From JAHQVI01 sp963727575 (lineage in GTDB: Bacteria > Pseudomonadota > Alphaproteobacteria > Rhizobiales > Rhodomicrobiaceae), in assembly GCA_963727575.1 (NCBI GenBank), contig CAVSIA010000002.1, forward strand, positions 32,459-96,458: a DNA stretch of 64,000 nt. The letters are read 5' to 3'. Every line of letters begins with the position of its first letter. The first letter of the stretch is position 1. Below are positions 1 through 11,141 of the stretch, piece after piece. Both the position numbers and the translations under genes were made by a program. The notes beneath the pieces are model-generated. The model saw only the letters and a list, made by a program, of their open reading frames with translations. It did no database searches and was not told where the DNA came from.

Positions 1-552
1 CACGATCTTTTCGAGCTCCAGCTCGACCGCGAGCGGCGTTTTTCCCGGCGCGATCCGGGTGCGGTTGGCGACACGGAAAATATGTGTGTCCACCGCGAGG
101 GTCGGCTGGCCGAACGCGATATTCAAAACCACGTTCGCCGTCTTGCGCCCGACGCCCGGCAACGCCTCAAGCGCGTCGCGATCCGCCGGAACCTGGCTGC
201 CATGGTTTTCGATCAGCGCCCGCGAGAGAGCGATAACATTTTTTGCTTTATTTCTGAACAGGCCAATCGTTTTAATTGCATCCTGGACACGCGCCTCGCC
301 CAGAGCGAGCATTTTCTCCGGCGTATCGGCGGTCTTGAACAGCTCGCGCGTCGCCTTGTTCACGCCGGCATCCGTCGCCTGGGCCGAAAGCACGACCGCG
401 ACCAGCAGCGTGAACGGATTGACGTATTCGAGCTCCCCCTTCGGTTCGGGGTTCGCGGCTTGAAAACGCTTGAAGATCTGATTGATCGTAGCCGCATCCA
501 GCCGGTTGTCATCGGCCGCCTGCGCCGCTTTCTGGGTCTTGGATTTCGGCAC
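1..552 (-). CDS. nth: Endonuclease III, C-terminus beyond window edge
   Basis: Base-excision repair DNA glycosylase/AP lyase acting on oxidised pyrimidines. The minus strand reads in frame for 184 codons from a GTG at 552 to the window edge. It contains the helix-hairpin-helix segment LPGVGRKTANVVL with the catalytic Lys and, shortly after, AVDTHIFRVANR with the catalytic Asp. The C-terminal 4Fe-4S cluster region lies outside the window. The GTG start is chosen because the only upstream ATG (at 600) runs into a stop after 13 codons, and an AGGAAA stands about 12 bases before the GTG. The DUF2244 gene is divergent, 47 bp away. No ATG-started frame is available, so the exact start is less certain than the identity. 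Confidence 0.93.
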   Translation of the reverse strand, partial: MPKSKTQKAAQAADDNRLDAATINQIFKRFQAANPEPKGELEYVNPFTLLVAVVLSAQATDAGVNKATRELFKTADTPEKMLALGEARVQDAIKTIGLFRNKAKNVIALSRALIENHGSQVPADRDALEALPGVGRKTANVVLNIAFGQPTLAVDTHIFRVANRTRIAPGKTPLAVELELEKIV

Positions 553-599
553 GAAGTTTCTATTTCCTGATTTTGCGGTTGCTCTTATGATCGGCGGCC

Positions 600-1100
600 A
601 TGAGTCAGAGTCAAAGCGAGACGTCAGTAATTACGCCGGCCCATTTCAGCGCTGTTTTGCTGCCGCATCGGTCGCTCGGGCGCAAGGGTTTTCTCCTGTT
701 AATGGCGGTCGTCAGTGGCCTTAGCTTCTTTACCGGCGTGATTTTCTATCTCAAAGGCGCATGGCCGGTGATGGGATTTCTCGGCCTCGACGTATTGCTG
801 ATCTATTTCGCCTTCCGCCTGAATTATCGGGCCGGGCGTCTCTACGAGACGGTCGAGCTGACCGACAGCGAGCTGCGCGTAACGCGGGTGTTTCCGTCCG
901 GCCGCGCGTTGAGCTGGACGTTCAATCCCTATTGGGTCCAGCTCGAGCTGGAAGAGAGCGAAACCACCGCCAACACGCTGAGCGTGCGATCGCACGGCCG
1001 CGTGCTGCTGTTCGGCAATTTCCTCTCCAACGACGAAAAACGCGGATTCGCCGATGCGCTCGGCGAAGCGCTTCACGACATGCGCGGCGTTCGCGCCTGA
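600..1100 (+). CDS. DUF2244 integral membrane protein
   Basis: 166-residue protein matching the DUF2244 family by its overall layout. It has a short N-terminal tail, two adjacent membrane segments (about residues 28-48 and 52-70), then a soluble domain with VELTDSELRVTRVFPSG and an FNPYWVQLELEE segment typical of the family. The C-terminal half (RVLLFGNFLSNDEKRGFADALGEAL) is also characteristic. Function is unknown. The family is very often found next to nth in alphaproteobacteria, as here (divergent). The ATG at 600 is the only reasonable start. Confidence 0.85.
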   Translation: MSQSQSETSVITPAHFSAVLLPHRSLGRKGFLLLMAVVSGLSFFTGVIFYLKGAWPVMGFLGLDVLLIYFAFRLNYRAGRLYETVELTDSELRVTRVFPSGRALSWTFNPYWVQLELEESETTANTLSVRSHGRVLLFGNFLSNDEKRGFADALGEALHDMRGVRA

Positions 1101-1104
1101 CCGA

Positions 1105-1689
1105 TCAGGTCATGAACGACAATTCGACGAGCAGCATGAAGGCGTTTACCGTCGAAATCGTGCCGATCACGCCAAGAATGCCGCTGATCCAGAGCAGGAA
1201 CGTGCCGCCGACGATCAGCGATACGGATGCCAGAACGATCGCGATCTGAAGCGTGCCCTGGCCGAGATCGAAATATGGGTCGCGCCGCAGTGCCAGATCG
1301 CGCTCCGCTTCCAGGTTGCGCGCCTTCTCCAGCAGCTCCTTCTTGCCTTCGCCGGTCGCGGGCTCGCTGTCATATTGAGCGATCTTGTTGCGGTATGCCT
1401 CAAGCTTCGTCCGCAGGAAGCTGCGTGCCTCCTCGGTCAGCGCGGGTTCCTTAATTTGCGCTTCGAACTGGTCGGCGGCGAGCTGATAGTTGGTCTGACG
1501 GATATTCTTCGCCTGGAAAAAGGCGTAAGTGTCCGACGCTTGGATGTTCGAGCGAACCGCCGTCTTCGATGCATCGTCGGCGCCGACCGAACCGATCGCC
1601 AGCATGACCGCGAGGATCGCGATATAGACGGCTGTGAGCTTGTTCTCGCCCTCTTCGACGGCTTTTTCCAACGCTTCCGGGATACTCAT
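1105..1689 (-). CDS. DUF4337 domain membrane protein
   Basis: 194 residues. A short amphipathic N-terminus (MSIPEALEKAVEEGENK) is followed by one membrane segment (about residues 18-35). A long helical, charged central region (about 55-135, probably coiled coil) follows, then two C-terminal membrane segments (about 145-190). This arrangement is that of DUF4337 proteins. The function is not known and nothing catalytic is visible. It converges with the DUF2244 gene, the two stops being only 4 bp apart. The start ATG at 1689 fits the conserved N-terminus. Confidence 0.75.
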   Translation of the reverse strand: MSIPEALEKAVEEGENKLTAVYIAILAVMLAIGSVGADDASKTAVRSNIQASDTYAFFQAKNIRQTNYQLAADQFEAQIKEPALTEEARSFLRTKLEAYRNKIAQYDSEPATGEGKKELLEKARNLEAERDLALRRDPYFDLGQGTLQIAIVLASVSLIVGGTFLLWISGILGVIGTISTVNAFMLLVELSFMT

Positions 1690-1775
1690 TCTCGATCTCC
1701 GCTCGCCACAAACCCCACGCTGCTTTAGCGGCAGCGTGAAATTTGCGCAAGCAGATCGGTAAGCCCAGGGATGGC

Positions 1776-2393
1776 TTACGAGAATTCCCGTTTTTCGGCG
1801 ACAGTGCCGTCCGCATGCAGGCGGTAGAGGATCGGCGCACCGGTTGCAATATTGAGGGCAAGCACTTTTTCGCGGCTCAGCTGGTCGAGCTTCATCACCA
1901 GCGCGCGCAGCGAATTGCCATGCGCGGATATGACGACGTTCTTTCCGGCTTGAAGCTCCGGCCAGATCGTCGCCTCATAATAGGGAAGCACGCGCTCCGC
2001 CGTGTCTTTCAGGCTTTCGCCGCCCGGCGGCGGGGTGTCGAAAGACCGCCGCCAGATATGGACCTGTTCCTCCCCCCAGCGCTTGCGGGCGTCGTCCTTG
2101 TTCAGACCGGACAATTCGCCGTAATCGCGTTCGTTGAGCGCCTGGTCCCGGATGGTCTCAAGGTCCGGCTGGCCCAACTCGTCGAGAATGATGGTAAGTG
2201 TGCGCTGGGCACGTTTCAGCGCGCTGGTGAAGGCGATGTCGAAATGGATGCCGGCCTGTTTGAGCAGCTTTCCGGCGCGCCGCGCTTCCTCTATTCCCGT
2301 TTCGGAGAGATCGACATCCCGCCAGCCGGTAAACAGGTTGAGCTTGTTCCACTCGCTTTCACCGTGGCGGACGAGTACCAGAAGATTATCCAT
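1776..2393 (-). CDS. gpmA: 2,3-bisphosphoglycerate-dependent phosphoglycerate mutase
   Basis: Glycolytic/gluconeogenic enzyme interconverting 3- and 2-phosphoglycerate in the cytosol. The N-terminal LVRHGESEWNKLNLFTGW carries the phospho-accepting His. The second catalytic His is in SAHGNSLRALVMKL, and NERDYGELSGLNK matches the acid-containing segment. At 205 residues it is the short form common in Hyphomicrobiales (the E. coli enzyme is about 250). It lies 18 bp downstream of dapB on the same strand, so the two are probably co-transcribed. Confidence 0.95.
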   Translation of the reverse strand: MDNLLVLVRHGESEWNKLNLFTGWRDVDLSETGIEEARRAGKLLKQAGIHFDIAFTSALKRAQRTLTIILDELGQPDLETIRDQALNERDYGELSGLNKDDARKRWGEEQVHIWRRSFDTPPPGGESLKDTAERVLPYYEATIWPELQAGKNVVISAHGNSLRALVMKLDQLSREKVLALNIATGAPILYRLHADGTVAEKREFS

Positions 2394-2411
2394 TGCTGCC
2401 TTTCCGATCTG

Positions 2412-3209
2412 TCAAAGCCCCAGCACGTCCTGCATCGAATAGAGGCCGGGCGGCTTGCCCTTGCCCCATAGCGCGGCGGTGATCGCGCCGCGGGCAAAGA
2501 GCTGCCGGTCGCCGGCGCGATGGGTCAGCTCGATCCGCTCGCCCAGTCCCGCGAAGACGACCGAATGATCGCCGATCACGTCGCCGCCGCGCAAGGTGGC
2601 AAAGCCGATATCGCCGCGTTTGCGTACGCCGGTATGTCCATCGCGAGAGCGGACCGAATGGTCCTCCAGCCCGATATGGCGCCCATCCGCCGCTGCCTTG
2701 CCGAACATCAGCGCCGTACCGGATGGAGCATCGACCTTCATCCGGTGATGCATCTCAACCACTTCGATATCGTAGTCCGCGGTCAGCGCCTCGGCGGCCC
2801 TTTTGACGAGCGCCGCCAACAGGTTGACGCCAAGGCTCATATTGCCGGATTTGACGATGACGGCGTGGCGCGACGCCGCGAGGATCGCATCCTCGTCGTG
2901 CGGCGAAAGGCCCGTCGTACCGATGACGTGGACGATGCGCGCCTGCGCGACAAGTCCGACATGCTCTACGGTCGCTGCCGGCGTGGTAAAGTCGATCACG
3001 CCTTCTGACCGCGTGAACAGCTCGAGCGGATCGGTGGTAATCGGAATGCCGAGCTTGCCGACGCCGGCCAGCTCGCCGATATCGGCGCCGACAGCCTTGG
3101 AGCCTTCCGGCTCCGTCCCACCGCTGACCGAGCAGTCCGGCATCTCGTGTATGACCCGGACAAGAGCCTGTCCCATCCGCCCGGCTGCGCCCATAATTGC
3201 GAGTTTCAT
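2412..3209 (-). CDS. dapB: 4-Hydroxy-tetrahydrodipicolinate reductase
   Basis: Reduces 4-hydroxy-tetrahydrodipicolinate with NAD(P)H in the diaminopimelate/lysine pathway. The N-terminal Rossmann motif is MKLAIMGAAGRMGQALVRVI. The catalytic segment EMHHRMKVDAPSGTAL contains the conserved His and the substrate-binding Lys. The ATG at 3209 is preferred over the longer frame to 3290 because it begins directly at the family N-terminus. Length is 265 residues, normal for the family. gpmA follows closely on the same strand. Confidence 0.95.
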   Translation of the reverse strand: MKLAIMGAAGRMGQALVRVIHEMPDCSVSGGTEPEGSKAVGADIGELAGVGKLGIPITTDPLELFTRSEGVIDFTTPAATVEHVGLVAQARIVHVIGTTGLSPHDEDAILAASRHAVIVKSGNMSLGVNLLAALVKRAAEALTADYDIEVVEMHHRMKVDAPSGTALMFGKAAADGRHIGLEDHSVRSRDGHTGVRKRGDIGFATLRGGDVIGDHSVVFAGLGERIELTHRAGDRQLFARGAITAALWGKGKPPGLYSMQDVLGL

Positions 3210-3327
3210 GCGTTTGCTGTTGTTCCAATGATGCCAAAATTGCCCTATAGCAGCGATAGTAGCAGACTTAAAGCATCGTCGGCCGGTCACCGCGTCTTTT
3301 CACCACTAAGCCATCGGACGCAAAGTT

Positions 3328-3832
3328 ATGGGGCCACACCCCGCCTCCGTCGTTGCTCTTCTTGCCGCACTCGTCACTTCCGCCGCAGCTCATGCGCAAC
3401 CGGCAACACGCAGATATGTTTCCTTCGACTTCGACAAATGCCCGATTTTCGAACGGCATGTGGATCGGGGCGTTGTGACCATGCAGTGCCGGCAGCGGCG
3501 AAAATTCGAGCTTTGCATTGGCCGAGCCGGATCTGCGATTTTTCGCCGGCCACGGCGCAAACGGGCACCAGCGCGCTTCGGACAGACACTTTCGCCGTTC
3601 CACCGCATCAACAAGATCGAGCTCCGGTTTCCCCAGGCGCGCGGGAGATGGCAGCGGCGAAGCGCAAGTGTTGGTCGTCAGCAATCCGGGCGGATCTGAA
3701 GCCTCCCACATGGCGCATATCAATGGCTGACCACGCCGAACACCTTTTTTGGCGCGCAATGCGAAGGATAGGCTGCCTGCCGGCTTCGACGACGACAAGA
3801 AGGACATGCCGAGGCGCATTGAACATACCTAA
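3328..3832 (+). pseudogene. Frame-broken secreted protein gene abutting the IS element
   Basis: The first frame starts MGPHPASVVALLAALVTSAA and reads as a clean Sec signal peptide cut after AHA. A soluble start follows (RYVSFDFDKCPIFERHVDRG). Coherent protein then hops between frames: SSFALAEPDLRFFAGHGANG, then QTLSPFHRINKIELRFPQA, then EAQVLVVSNPGGSEASHMAH, then LPAGFDDDKKDMPRR. About five or six single-base changes would restore one protein of roughly 165 residues. It resembles a conserved secreted protein of Hyphomicrobiales whose function I do not know. The reading ends IEHT-stop, and that stop (3830-3832) uses the TA target of the IS plus its first base, so the IS may have truncated the gene. 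It could be a true pseudogene or an error-rich stretch. Confidence 0.5.
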
Positions 3833-4907
3833 GCAGAAATTCGCCAGTTGACCAACGAATCGACGCATCGTTCCTGGTTCAAAGCATGCACGGCTTCGTG
3901 GATTTCGCTGTCGAGGGTTTCGGCGTCGGTGAATGTCCGATGGGCCAGATGATGCGCCTTGAGATCGCGCCAAACACCCTCGATATCGTTGAGCTCAGGC
4001 GCGTATTTGGGCAGCCATTCAACGGTCAGCCAGTGCCGGCGTGCCGCAAGTGCGGCCCGGGTGATCTTGCTGACGTGGACCGGCCCGTTGTCCAGGACCA
4101 GCACGACGGGCTTGACCGTATGCCCGGGTTTCGGGCCATAGAGACGATCGAGCTGCTCCAGATGGGCAATGAAGTCGCTGCTGCGCTTGGTCCGGCTCGT
4201 GTGAACGATAAGGCGGCGGGTGACGTGATCGAGCGAGCCCACCATCGTCGCCTTCTTGGCCTGCCCTGGCGCCGGTACGCGCAGGTCAGCCCCGCGTTTT
4301 GCCCATACGCGCGCCAGATAAGGATGCGTCAATGCCTCGCTCTCATCGCCATAGAGCAGGACAATATCGCCAGCTTCGGCCTGAGCCTTGCGCAACTGGA
4401 GCCTGAGCCCAATGCGCTCGACCTCGGCCGCGATCTGGCGCCCCTTCAGCGTGTGCCGGGGCCGCCGCCAGCGGAAGTTTTTTTTCGCAGCGCCTTGGAG
4501 AGCTGCGAAGGCCCGATCTCGATGCGCTCGACACGTTTGATCTCGGCGATCAGCCGCGGGATCGTCCAGGTCCGTCTATCGGCGACAGGCGCTTCCAGCA
4601 ACGGCACGCAGACCCGCAATGCCGCCTCGATCTTCACCGGCGGCGGGCCTGCATACAGGCTCGCCTTCACCGCTCCCACGCCGCCACGCGCGAACTCGCC
4701 CCGCCAGAAGCGGACCGTATCCTCACGCACACGGAATACCTCGGCAATCCGCGCACTGGTCCACCCCCTCAGCGTCAACAGGATGGCGCGCGCCCGATCA
4801 GCTTCGCCACGATCCTTCGACCTGGCCAGCGTTTCGAGCGCCGACTTCTGTTCCTCGCTCGCCGTCACCGGAGATCTGCCTGCCATGTCCCGCCCTCGCG
4901 AATCCAC
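3829..4907 (-). CDS. IS630 transposase, orfA/orfB joined by -1 frameshift
   Basis: The first frame (4907 to 4446) encodes the DNA-binding part, with helix-turn-helix segments around GWTSARIAEVFRVREDTVRFW and RLIAEIKRVERIEIGPSQLSKALRKK. The second frame runs to 3829 and encodes the DDE domain. The acidic residues are seen in LLYGDESEALTHP, VVLVLDNGPVHVSK and LPKYAPELNDIEGVW. Slipping back one base on the A8 run (4478-4485) turns KALRKKT into KALRKKN-FRWRRPRHTLKGRQ, joining both halves. The second frame stays open to the very tip of the element, and its TAG stop is formed by the duplicated TA plus host base 3829. The start could also be the internal ATG at 4886. Confidence 0.88.
3832..3857 (+). 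repeat. IS630 terminal inverted repeat, left end
   Basis: This 26-bp end begins AGCAGA and closes with GACCAACG. Compared with the complement of the right end, 17 of 26 positions match. The matches concentrate in the outer six bases and the inner eight, the usual pattern of a cleavage block plus a transposase-binding block. Confidence 0.85.
4478..4485 (-). other. Slippery A8 site for probable programmed -1 frameshift
   Basis: On the coding strand eight A residues follow CTGCG, read in frame as CGA AAA AAA ACT. Tandem slippage by one base at A-AAA-AAA gives AAA AAA AAC and leads directly into the DDE-domain frame. This is a standard bacterial IS recoding arrangement. It is the only frame break in the window in the -1 sense at a classical slippery sequence. 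Confidence 0.65.
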
Positions 4908-4933
4908 ACGAAGACGGAATCACAGGCGACATG

Positions 4934-4959
4934 CGTTGGTCTAGTTTGCGAAGTCTGCT
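4934..4959 (-). repeat. IS630 terminal inverted repeat, right end
   Basis: Read on the minus strand it begins AGCAGACTTCG and ends GACCAACG, matching the left end in the outer six and inner eight bases. The flanking TA at 4960-4961 completes the target duplication. Confidence 0.85.
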
Positions 4960-5111
4960 TAGTAGTTCGAATTTAACGCTTCGAACCACGCCGTTTTATG
5001 TTGATGGATCGAATTGACATGACATTCTATTTACTTACCTCGGCTCATCGCACGGCGAGAGGAACTCAAATGTGATGTTCGATCCACTAGGAGCGCCGCC
5101 GGATGCGCCCG

Positions 5112-6462
5112 TTATGCGGCGAGCTTCTCGAACAGTCGCCTATATCCGAGTGCGCGTTCATCGAAAATAATGTCGGATTGGCGGATGTTTCGTGCCAGCG
5201 CCATGCCTTCCAGGGAGCGGGCCCTGCTCAATGCGACATACGCTTGACCATGGGCAAACGTTCCGCGGCCGAAATCGATGTAGACCTTGTTCAATGTCAT
5301 GCCCTGGCTCTTATGAATGGTCAGAGCCCAGGCGAGCCGGACCGGAAGTTGGCGGAACGAGCCGACCACCTTTTCTTCCATTTCGTCGGTTTCCGCATTG
5401 TATTCGTAGCCGACATTTTCCCACGTCACCGGTTCGAGTTCGTGCTCTTCGCCCTCGATCTCCACCCAGACGGTCCGGCCCTCGATCCGCGAGATGTGCG
5501 CCTGCGTTCCGTTTACCCAGCGCTTGTCGGGATCGTTTCTCAGCATAACTACCTTCGAGCCCTCTTTGAGCTGAAGCGCGATATCGGTTGGGTAGGCGGA
5601 TTTGTCGAACTTGCCTGCCACAATCGCCTCGAAATGTGCGATATCGCCTTTGAGCTGGTTGAGGAACGATCGATTGGTCGATTCCGCCGCCTGGTTGATG
5701 GGCGTCAGAACCGTGTAGTCCTGGCTTTGCGGCAACGACCGGAACAGGAGACACCCGATCATTCAGAATATCGAAGTGATCGCGGGACGGATTTCCTTCG
5801 CGGATCGCGTTCAATGTATCGACGAACAGTTCGTCGCGCTGGCGAAATACTTTGTTCAGCTCCATGAGCCCGAGCGGAGCATCCTGGCAAACCGACGCAT
5901 TGAAGAAGTAGATGCCGCCGAAATTCTCGAAGAAGAACTGCATCGTTTCCTGGTCGCGAACGACCGGCGCCAATTGGTGCAGATCGCCCATGGCTATGAT
6001 CTGAACGCCTCCGAACGGTTTGTTCGGCTGCTTTCGCGTCAGACGAAGGGCAAGATCGATACCCTGCATCAGATCGGCCCGGACCATCGAAACTTCGTCG
6101 ATGATGATCGTTTCCAGGTTCCGGAACATCGCCGCGCGCCGGCAGCGTTTGACAATCTCCGCCGTTATCAGCTGCGGCGGAAAGCCGAAAAACGAATGGA
6201 TCGTCTGCCCCTGCACGTTGACTGCAGCCAAGCCCGTCGGGGCCAGAACCGCCGTCTTCTGGGGAAGGTTGCTGCGCAGGCAACGCAGCAAAGTGGATTT
6301 GCCCGTGCCTGCGCGCCCGGTCACGAATAAATTCTCCTGCCCGAGCCTCGCCTGCTCGACCACACGGACGAACTCCGCAGACGAAGTGACGTCTGCCGGC
6401 CAGCGAATATCCGCGCGCGGCGGTGTAAGGTCAGCAGCGGTCATGATCTTCAGCGGCTCCAT
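5112..6462 (-). CDS. PIF1/RecD-like ATP-dependent helicase (one frameshift)
   Basis: Superfamily-1 DNA helicase-like ATPase. The N-terminal frame (from 6462) has Walker A GRAGTGKSTLLRCL, LAPTGLAAVNVQG, Walker B TIIIDEVSMVRADLM and the GDLHQLAPVV sensor motif. The C-terminal frame (5762 to 5112) has WALTIHKSQGMTLNKVYIDF and YVALSRARSLEGM, the late helicase motifs. The frames meet near 5745, between DHFDILNDRV and RSLPQSQDYTVLTPINQAAE, and together give about 450 residues, the usual length. This is probably a sequence error. The internal ATG at 6444 is an alternative start. The exact cellular role is unknown. Confidence 0.85.
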
Positions 6463-6747
6463 CTCGTGCCCAAATTCCCTTACCTATTAACCATGACCAC
6501 CACGCCGCCGAAATGCCATCGCCAGAGATATACCCAACCTAGTTAGAATTTTAAGCGAACAAAGATAGTACAAATACGGAATAGACTCGATTTTGCGCTG
6601 TGTCTAGAAGAGACATTGCGGCTGCGTCCACACGTTCCGGAAGCGCAGGGCTCTGAGGTCCGGCTACAACTGGTCAATCATGGTGAGGAAAAATTGGAAA
6701 ACGCGTCGACGGTCCCGTCTTCGGCACACCCGCATCGAGGCGGTCGA

Positions 6748-8567
6748 TCAGCCGACCGCCAGCTTTTCGGCTTTCTTGCGCTCATGCGGGTCGAGCAGCC
6801 GCTTCCGCAGCCTTATCGACTTGGGCGTGATCTCGACCAGTTCGTCATCCCCGATATACGCCAGCGCCTTTTCCAGCGTCAGCTTCATCGGCGGCGTCAG
6901 CAATACGTTATCGTCGCGGCCGGAGGCGCGAACGTTCGTCAGCTTCTTGCCCTTCAGCACATTCACTTCGAGGTCGTTGCCGCGGCTATGCTCACCGACA
7001 ATCATCCCCTGATAGACCTTCGTCTGCGGGTGGATCATCATCGGCCCGCGATCTTCCAAATTCCACAGCGCGTAGGCCACGGCTTCGCCCTGGCCATTGG
7101 AGATCAGCACCCCGGTCCGCCGGCCGGGAATGTCGCCCTTATAGGGCGCGTAGGCGTGAAAGAGCCTGTTCATGACCGCCGTACCGCGCGTATCGGACAG
7201 CAACTCGCTCTGGTAGCCGATCAGACCGCGCGTCGGCACGTGCATAACGACGCGTTGCCGGCCGCCGCCCGAAGGCCGCATATCGACGAGTTCGCCGCGG
7301 CGCTCGCTAAGCTTCTGCACGACCGCGCCCGTGAAATCCTCATCGACGTCGATGATCGCTTCCTCGATCGGCTCGAGCCTCTGCCCGGTCTTTTGGTCGG
7401 ACTGCATGACGACGCGCGGCCTGGATACGGTCATCTCGAAGCCCTCCCGCCGCATCGTTTCGATCAGGATCGCGAGCTGAAGTTCGCCGCGGCCGGCAAC
7501 CTCGAATGCGTCGGCATCAGCTGGTCGCGGTGATCCGCAGAGCGACATTGCCTTCCGCCTCCCGCATCAGCCGATCACGAATGACGCGGCTTTGAACCTT
7601 ATCGCCTTCCTGTCCGGCATACGGACCATCATTGATGCGGAACGTCATCGACAGGGTCGGCGGATCGATCGGGTGCGCAGGGATCGCGTCTTTGATCTCT
7701 GGCGCGCAGATCGTGTCGGCAACCGTGGCCTGGCTCAAACCAGCAAGGGCAACGATCTCGCCAGCTTCGGCGCTGTCGACCGGAAGGCGTTCGAGCCCGC
7801 GGAACGAAAGCACCTTGGAGATTCGGCCCTGCTCGATCAACTTGCCGTCGCGCGACAAAGCTTTGACGCTCTGCCCTGGCGCAACGGTGCCTGCGGTAAT
7901 CCGGCCGGTCAGCACGCGGCCGAGGAACGGATCGGCTTCCAGAGTCGTCGCCAGCATCCGGAAAGCGCCTTCGCTGGTTTTCGGCGGCTCGACATGGTCG
8001 AGGACCAGATCGAACAGCGGCGCCATGCTGTCGTGCGGCCCGTCGGGCGTAAGCGACATCCAGCCTTCCTTCGCCGAACCGTAAAGGATCGGGAAGTCGA
8101 GCTGCTGTTCGTTCGCATCGAGGGCGGCGAAAAGGTCGAAGACCTCGTTGACGACTTCCTCATGCCGCTCGTCCGGCTTTGTCGATCTTGTTGATGGCGA
8201 CGATCGGTCGGAGGCCGACCTTGAGCGCCTTCGAAACGACGAACTTGGTCTGCGGCATCGGCCCTTCGGAAGCGTCGACAAGCACGATGGCGCCATCCAC
8301 CATGTTCAGGATGCGCTCGACCTCGCCGCCGAAATCGGCATGGCCCGGCGTGTCGACGATGTTGATCCGCGTGTCTTTCCAGACAAGCGAGGTGACCTTG
8401 GCGAGGATCGTGATGCCACGCTCCCGCTCAAGGTCGTTGGAATCCATGGCCCGTTCTGCAACGCGCTGGTTGTCGCGGAATGAACCGGACTGACGCAATA
8501 AAACGTCGATCAGGGTTGTTTTGCCGTGATCGACGTGGGCGATAATCGCAATGTTTCTTGACTTCAT
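6748..8567 (-). CDS. typA: Translational GTPase TypA/BipA (two frameshifts)
   Basis: Ribosome-associated GTPase of the EF-G class, about 605 residues if repaired. The first frame (8567-8160) has G1 AHVDHGKTTLID, G2 ERERGITI, G3 DTPGHADFGGE and G4 NKIDK. It is lost at 8178-8180, where an AAA probably should be AA, restoring NKIDKPDERHEEV. The second frame (to about 7522) covers domain II and ends ALRITAT. An extra base at about 7522 separates it from ADAFEVAGRGELQL, which runs on through GLIGYQSELL to the C-terminus at 6748. Its ATG overlaps the stop of the upstream membrane-protein gene (ATGA), so the two are probably co-transcribed. Confidence 0.93.
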
Positions 8568-9259
8568 GAGCCTTGACGTTTTTCTAGGAGCTGCTGCTGT
8601 CGGGTTTTCCGTGCAAGCGCCTCGCTTGTCGCTCCATCCCTTTTTTGTCTTTTCATATTGTAGATGAGGATTGGCCTCGTAGGCTCCTCAATATCGAATT
8701 CATCGAGGAAATGCTCGCGAATTGCGTTGAACCCATCCCAGAGTTCGCCTCTTGCAGCGTAACGGTGCTCTGCCGTCGGGGCCCCCTTGCGGGGATCCAG
8801 GCTTTCCATCGTTATCCTCATATGGTGAAGCGGCGCATAAGGGTAAAGGCCAATAAGCTTATCCGTCTCCCCGACATTGGAATAAACGATACGCATGGTG
8901 TCGATACATTCCGAAAGCTGCCGTGCGGCGAGCAGGTAGTCGTCGAGCGTCGGCTTCTCCAGGTGGCAGTAATAGATGAGCTCCGCTTTCGTGGTGACGA
9001 TGTCGTGCCATTGTTCGCGCAGGTTCTGCAAGAAGGTCGCCCGCTTCTGGTAAATATGCGCCATATAGGCCGCGATCACGGTAACGATCAGCAGCGACGT
9101 GTCGCGAATGAATTCATAAAAGTTCAGTGCCCAAGGAATTCCGGACAGCTTTGCAGCCAAAGCCAGCCCAATCAGCACGATCAGCCCGCTCACCACAAGC
9201 GTCAAAATCCGACTCTGACGTCTCCGCGTCATAACAAACGCCCCCCAATCGCCTGCCAT
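8564..9259 (-). CDS. Membrane protein of unknown function
   Basis: 231 residues. A basic N-terminus is followed by two membrane segments (about residues 18-38 and 52-70). A long soluble part follows, with YYCHLEKPTLDDYLLAARQL and a very basic C-terminus (KRQKRDGATSEALARKTRQQ). I do not recognise a named domain. It overlaps typA by 4 bp, so it is probably translated from the same message. The start at 9259 has an alternative ATG at 9232, just before the basic run MTRRRQSR. Confidence 0.65.
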   Translation of the reverse strand: MAGDWGAFVMTRRRQSRILTLVVSGLIVLIGLALAAKLSGIPWALNFYEFIRDTSLLIVTVIAAYMAHIYQKRATFLQNLREQWHDIVTTKAELIYYCHLEKPTLDDYLLAARQLSECIDTMRIVYSNVGETDKLIGLYPYAPLHHMRITMESLDPRKGAPTAEHRYAARGELWDGFNAIREHFLDEFDIEEPTRPILIYNMKRQKRDGATSEALARKTRQQQLLEKRQGS

Positions 9260-9510
9260 GGCTTTATGTTACTGTGCGCCAAGGCTCAAGCGGTTTCAGC
9301 CGGGCGGGCCCCAAGCGGGTCAGGTGTTGCGGCAACGGGACGCGCAATCGCTTTGCCGATCCAATCCCGGTGCCCTATGATCCGCGGCCGGCACCATGAT
9401 CCGCGGCGTTCGGCACCGGGGCGGCGGGCCTTCGACTTGAATCGAATTCGCGGCTCAATTTATCCGAAAACCGCTTTGCCTCCCGCCGACGCTCCAAAGA
9501 GGATTTCGCC

Positions 9511-9846
9511 ATGGATTTCGGTTCCACGCCCGCCCTCCTCATCTCCGGCGCGATCCTGATCGGCATTGGGCTCATGCTTCAGAATTACGCCTCGCGCTAC
9601 GATTTCCTGGGCATGCTGCTCAGTTCGATCTGGCAGATCATTCGCGGAAAACGCAGCGCCGAACGGCCAACCGAGATTGAAGGCCGGTTGAACGAGATCG
9701 CGTCAGCCGGAACGGTATTCGGAAAAGCCCGCCGCGTAACCGGGAATGTCATCGGACATTTCGTCGGGCCGATCGTCGGACTGGTCAGCCTCGGTTTCTT
9801 TCTCGGCGGCGGGGCGCTTGTGCTTTTCGCGATTTTCCACAGATGA
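9511..9846 (+). CDS. Small membrane protein of unknown function
   Basis: 111 residues, with an N-terminal membrane segment (about residues 8-25), a short basic cytoplasmic-looking loop and a C-terminal membrane hairpin (about 82-108). AGAGGAT stands about 6 bases before the ATG, supporting the start. It converges with rho; the stops are about 28 bp apart. No family could be assigned. Confidence 0.65.
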   Translation: MDFGSTPALLISGAILIGIGLMLQNYASRYDFLGMLLSSIWQIIRGKRSAERPTEIEGRLNEIASAGTVFGKARRVTGNVIGHFVGPIVGLVSLGFFLGGGALVLFAIFHR

Positions 9847-9873
9847 GAGCCGGCGCGAACGCCAGCCCTTGCC

Positions 9874-11141
<1,268 letters not shown>

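Larger units (their letters stand above)
3832..4959 (-). mobile_element. Complete IS630-family insertion sequence, 1128 bp
   Basis: The element is bounded by imperfect terminal inverted repeats and flanked by TA on both sides (3830-3831 and 4960-4961), the target duplication expected of IS630/Tc1-mariner elements. It carries one transposase read on the minus strand in two overlapping frames. Both ends and the DDE residues are present, so it may still be active. Only one copy is seen in this window. The boundary assignment rests on matching the two ends and on the TA. Confidence 0.9.
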
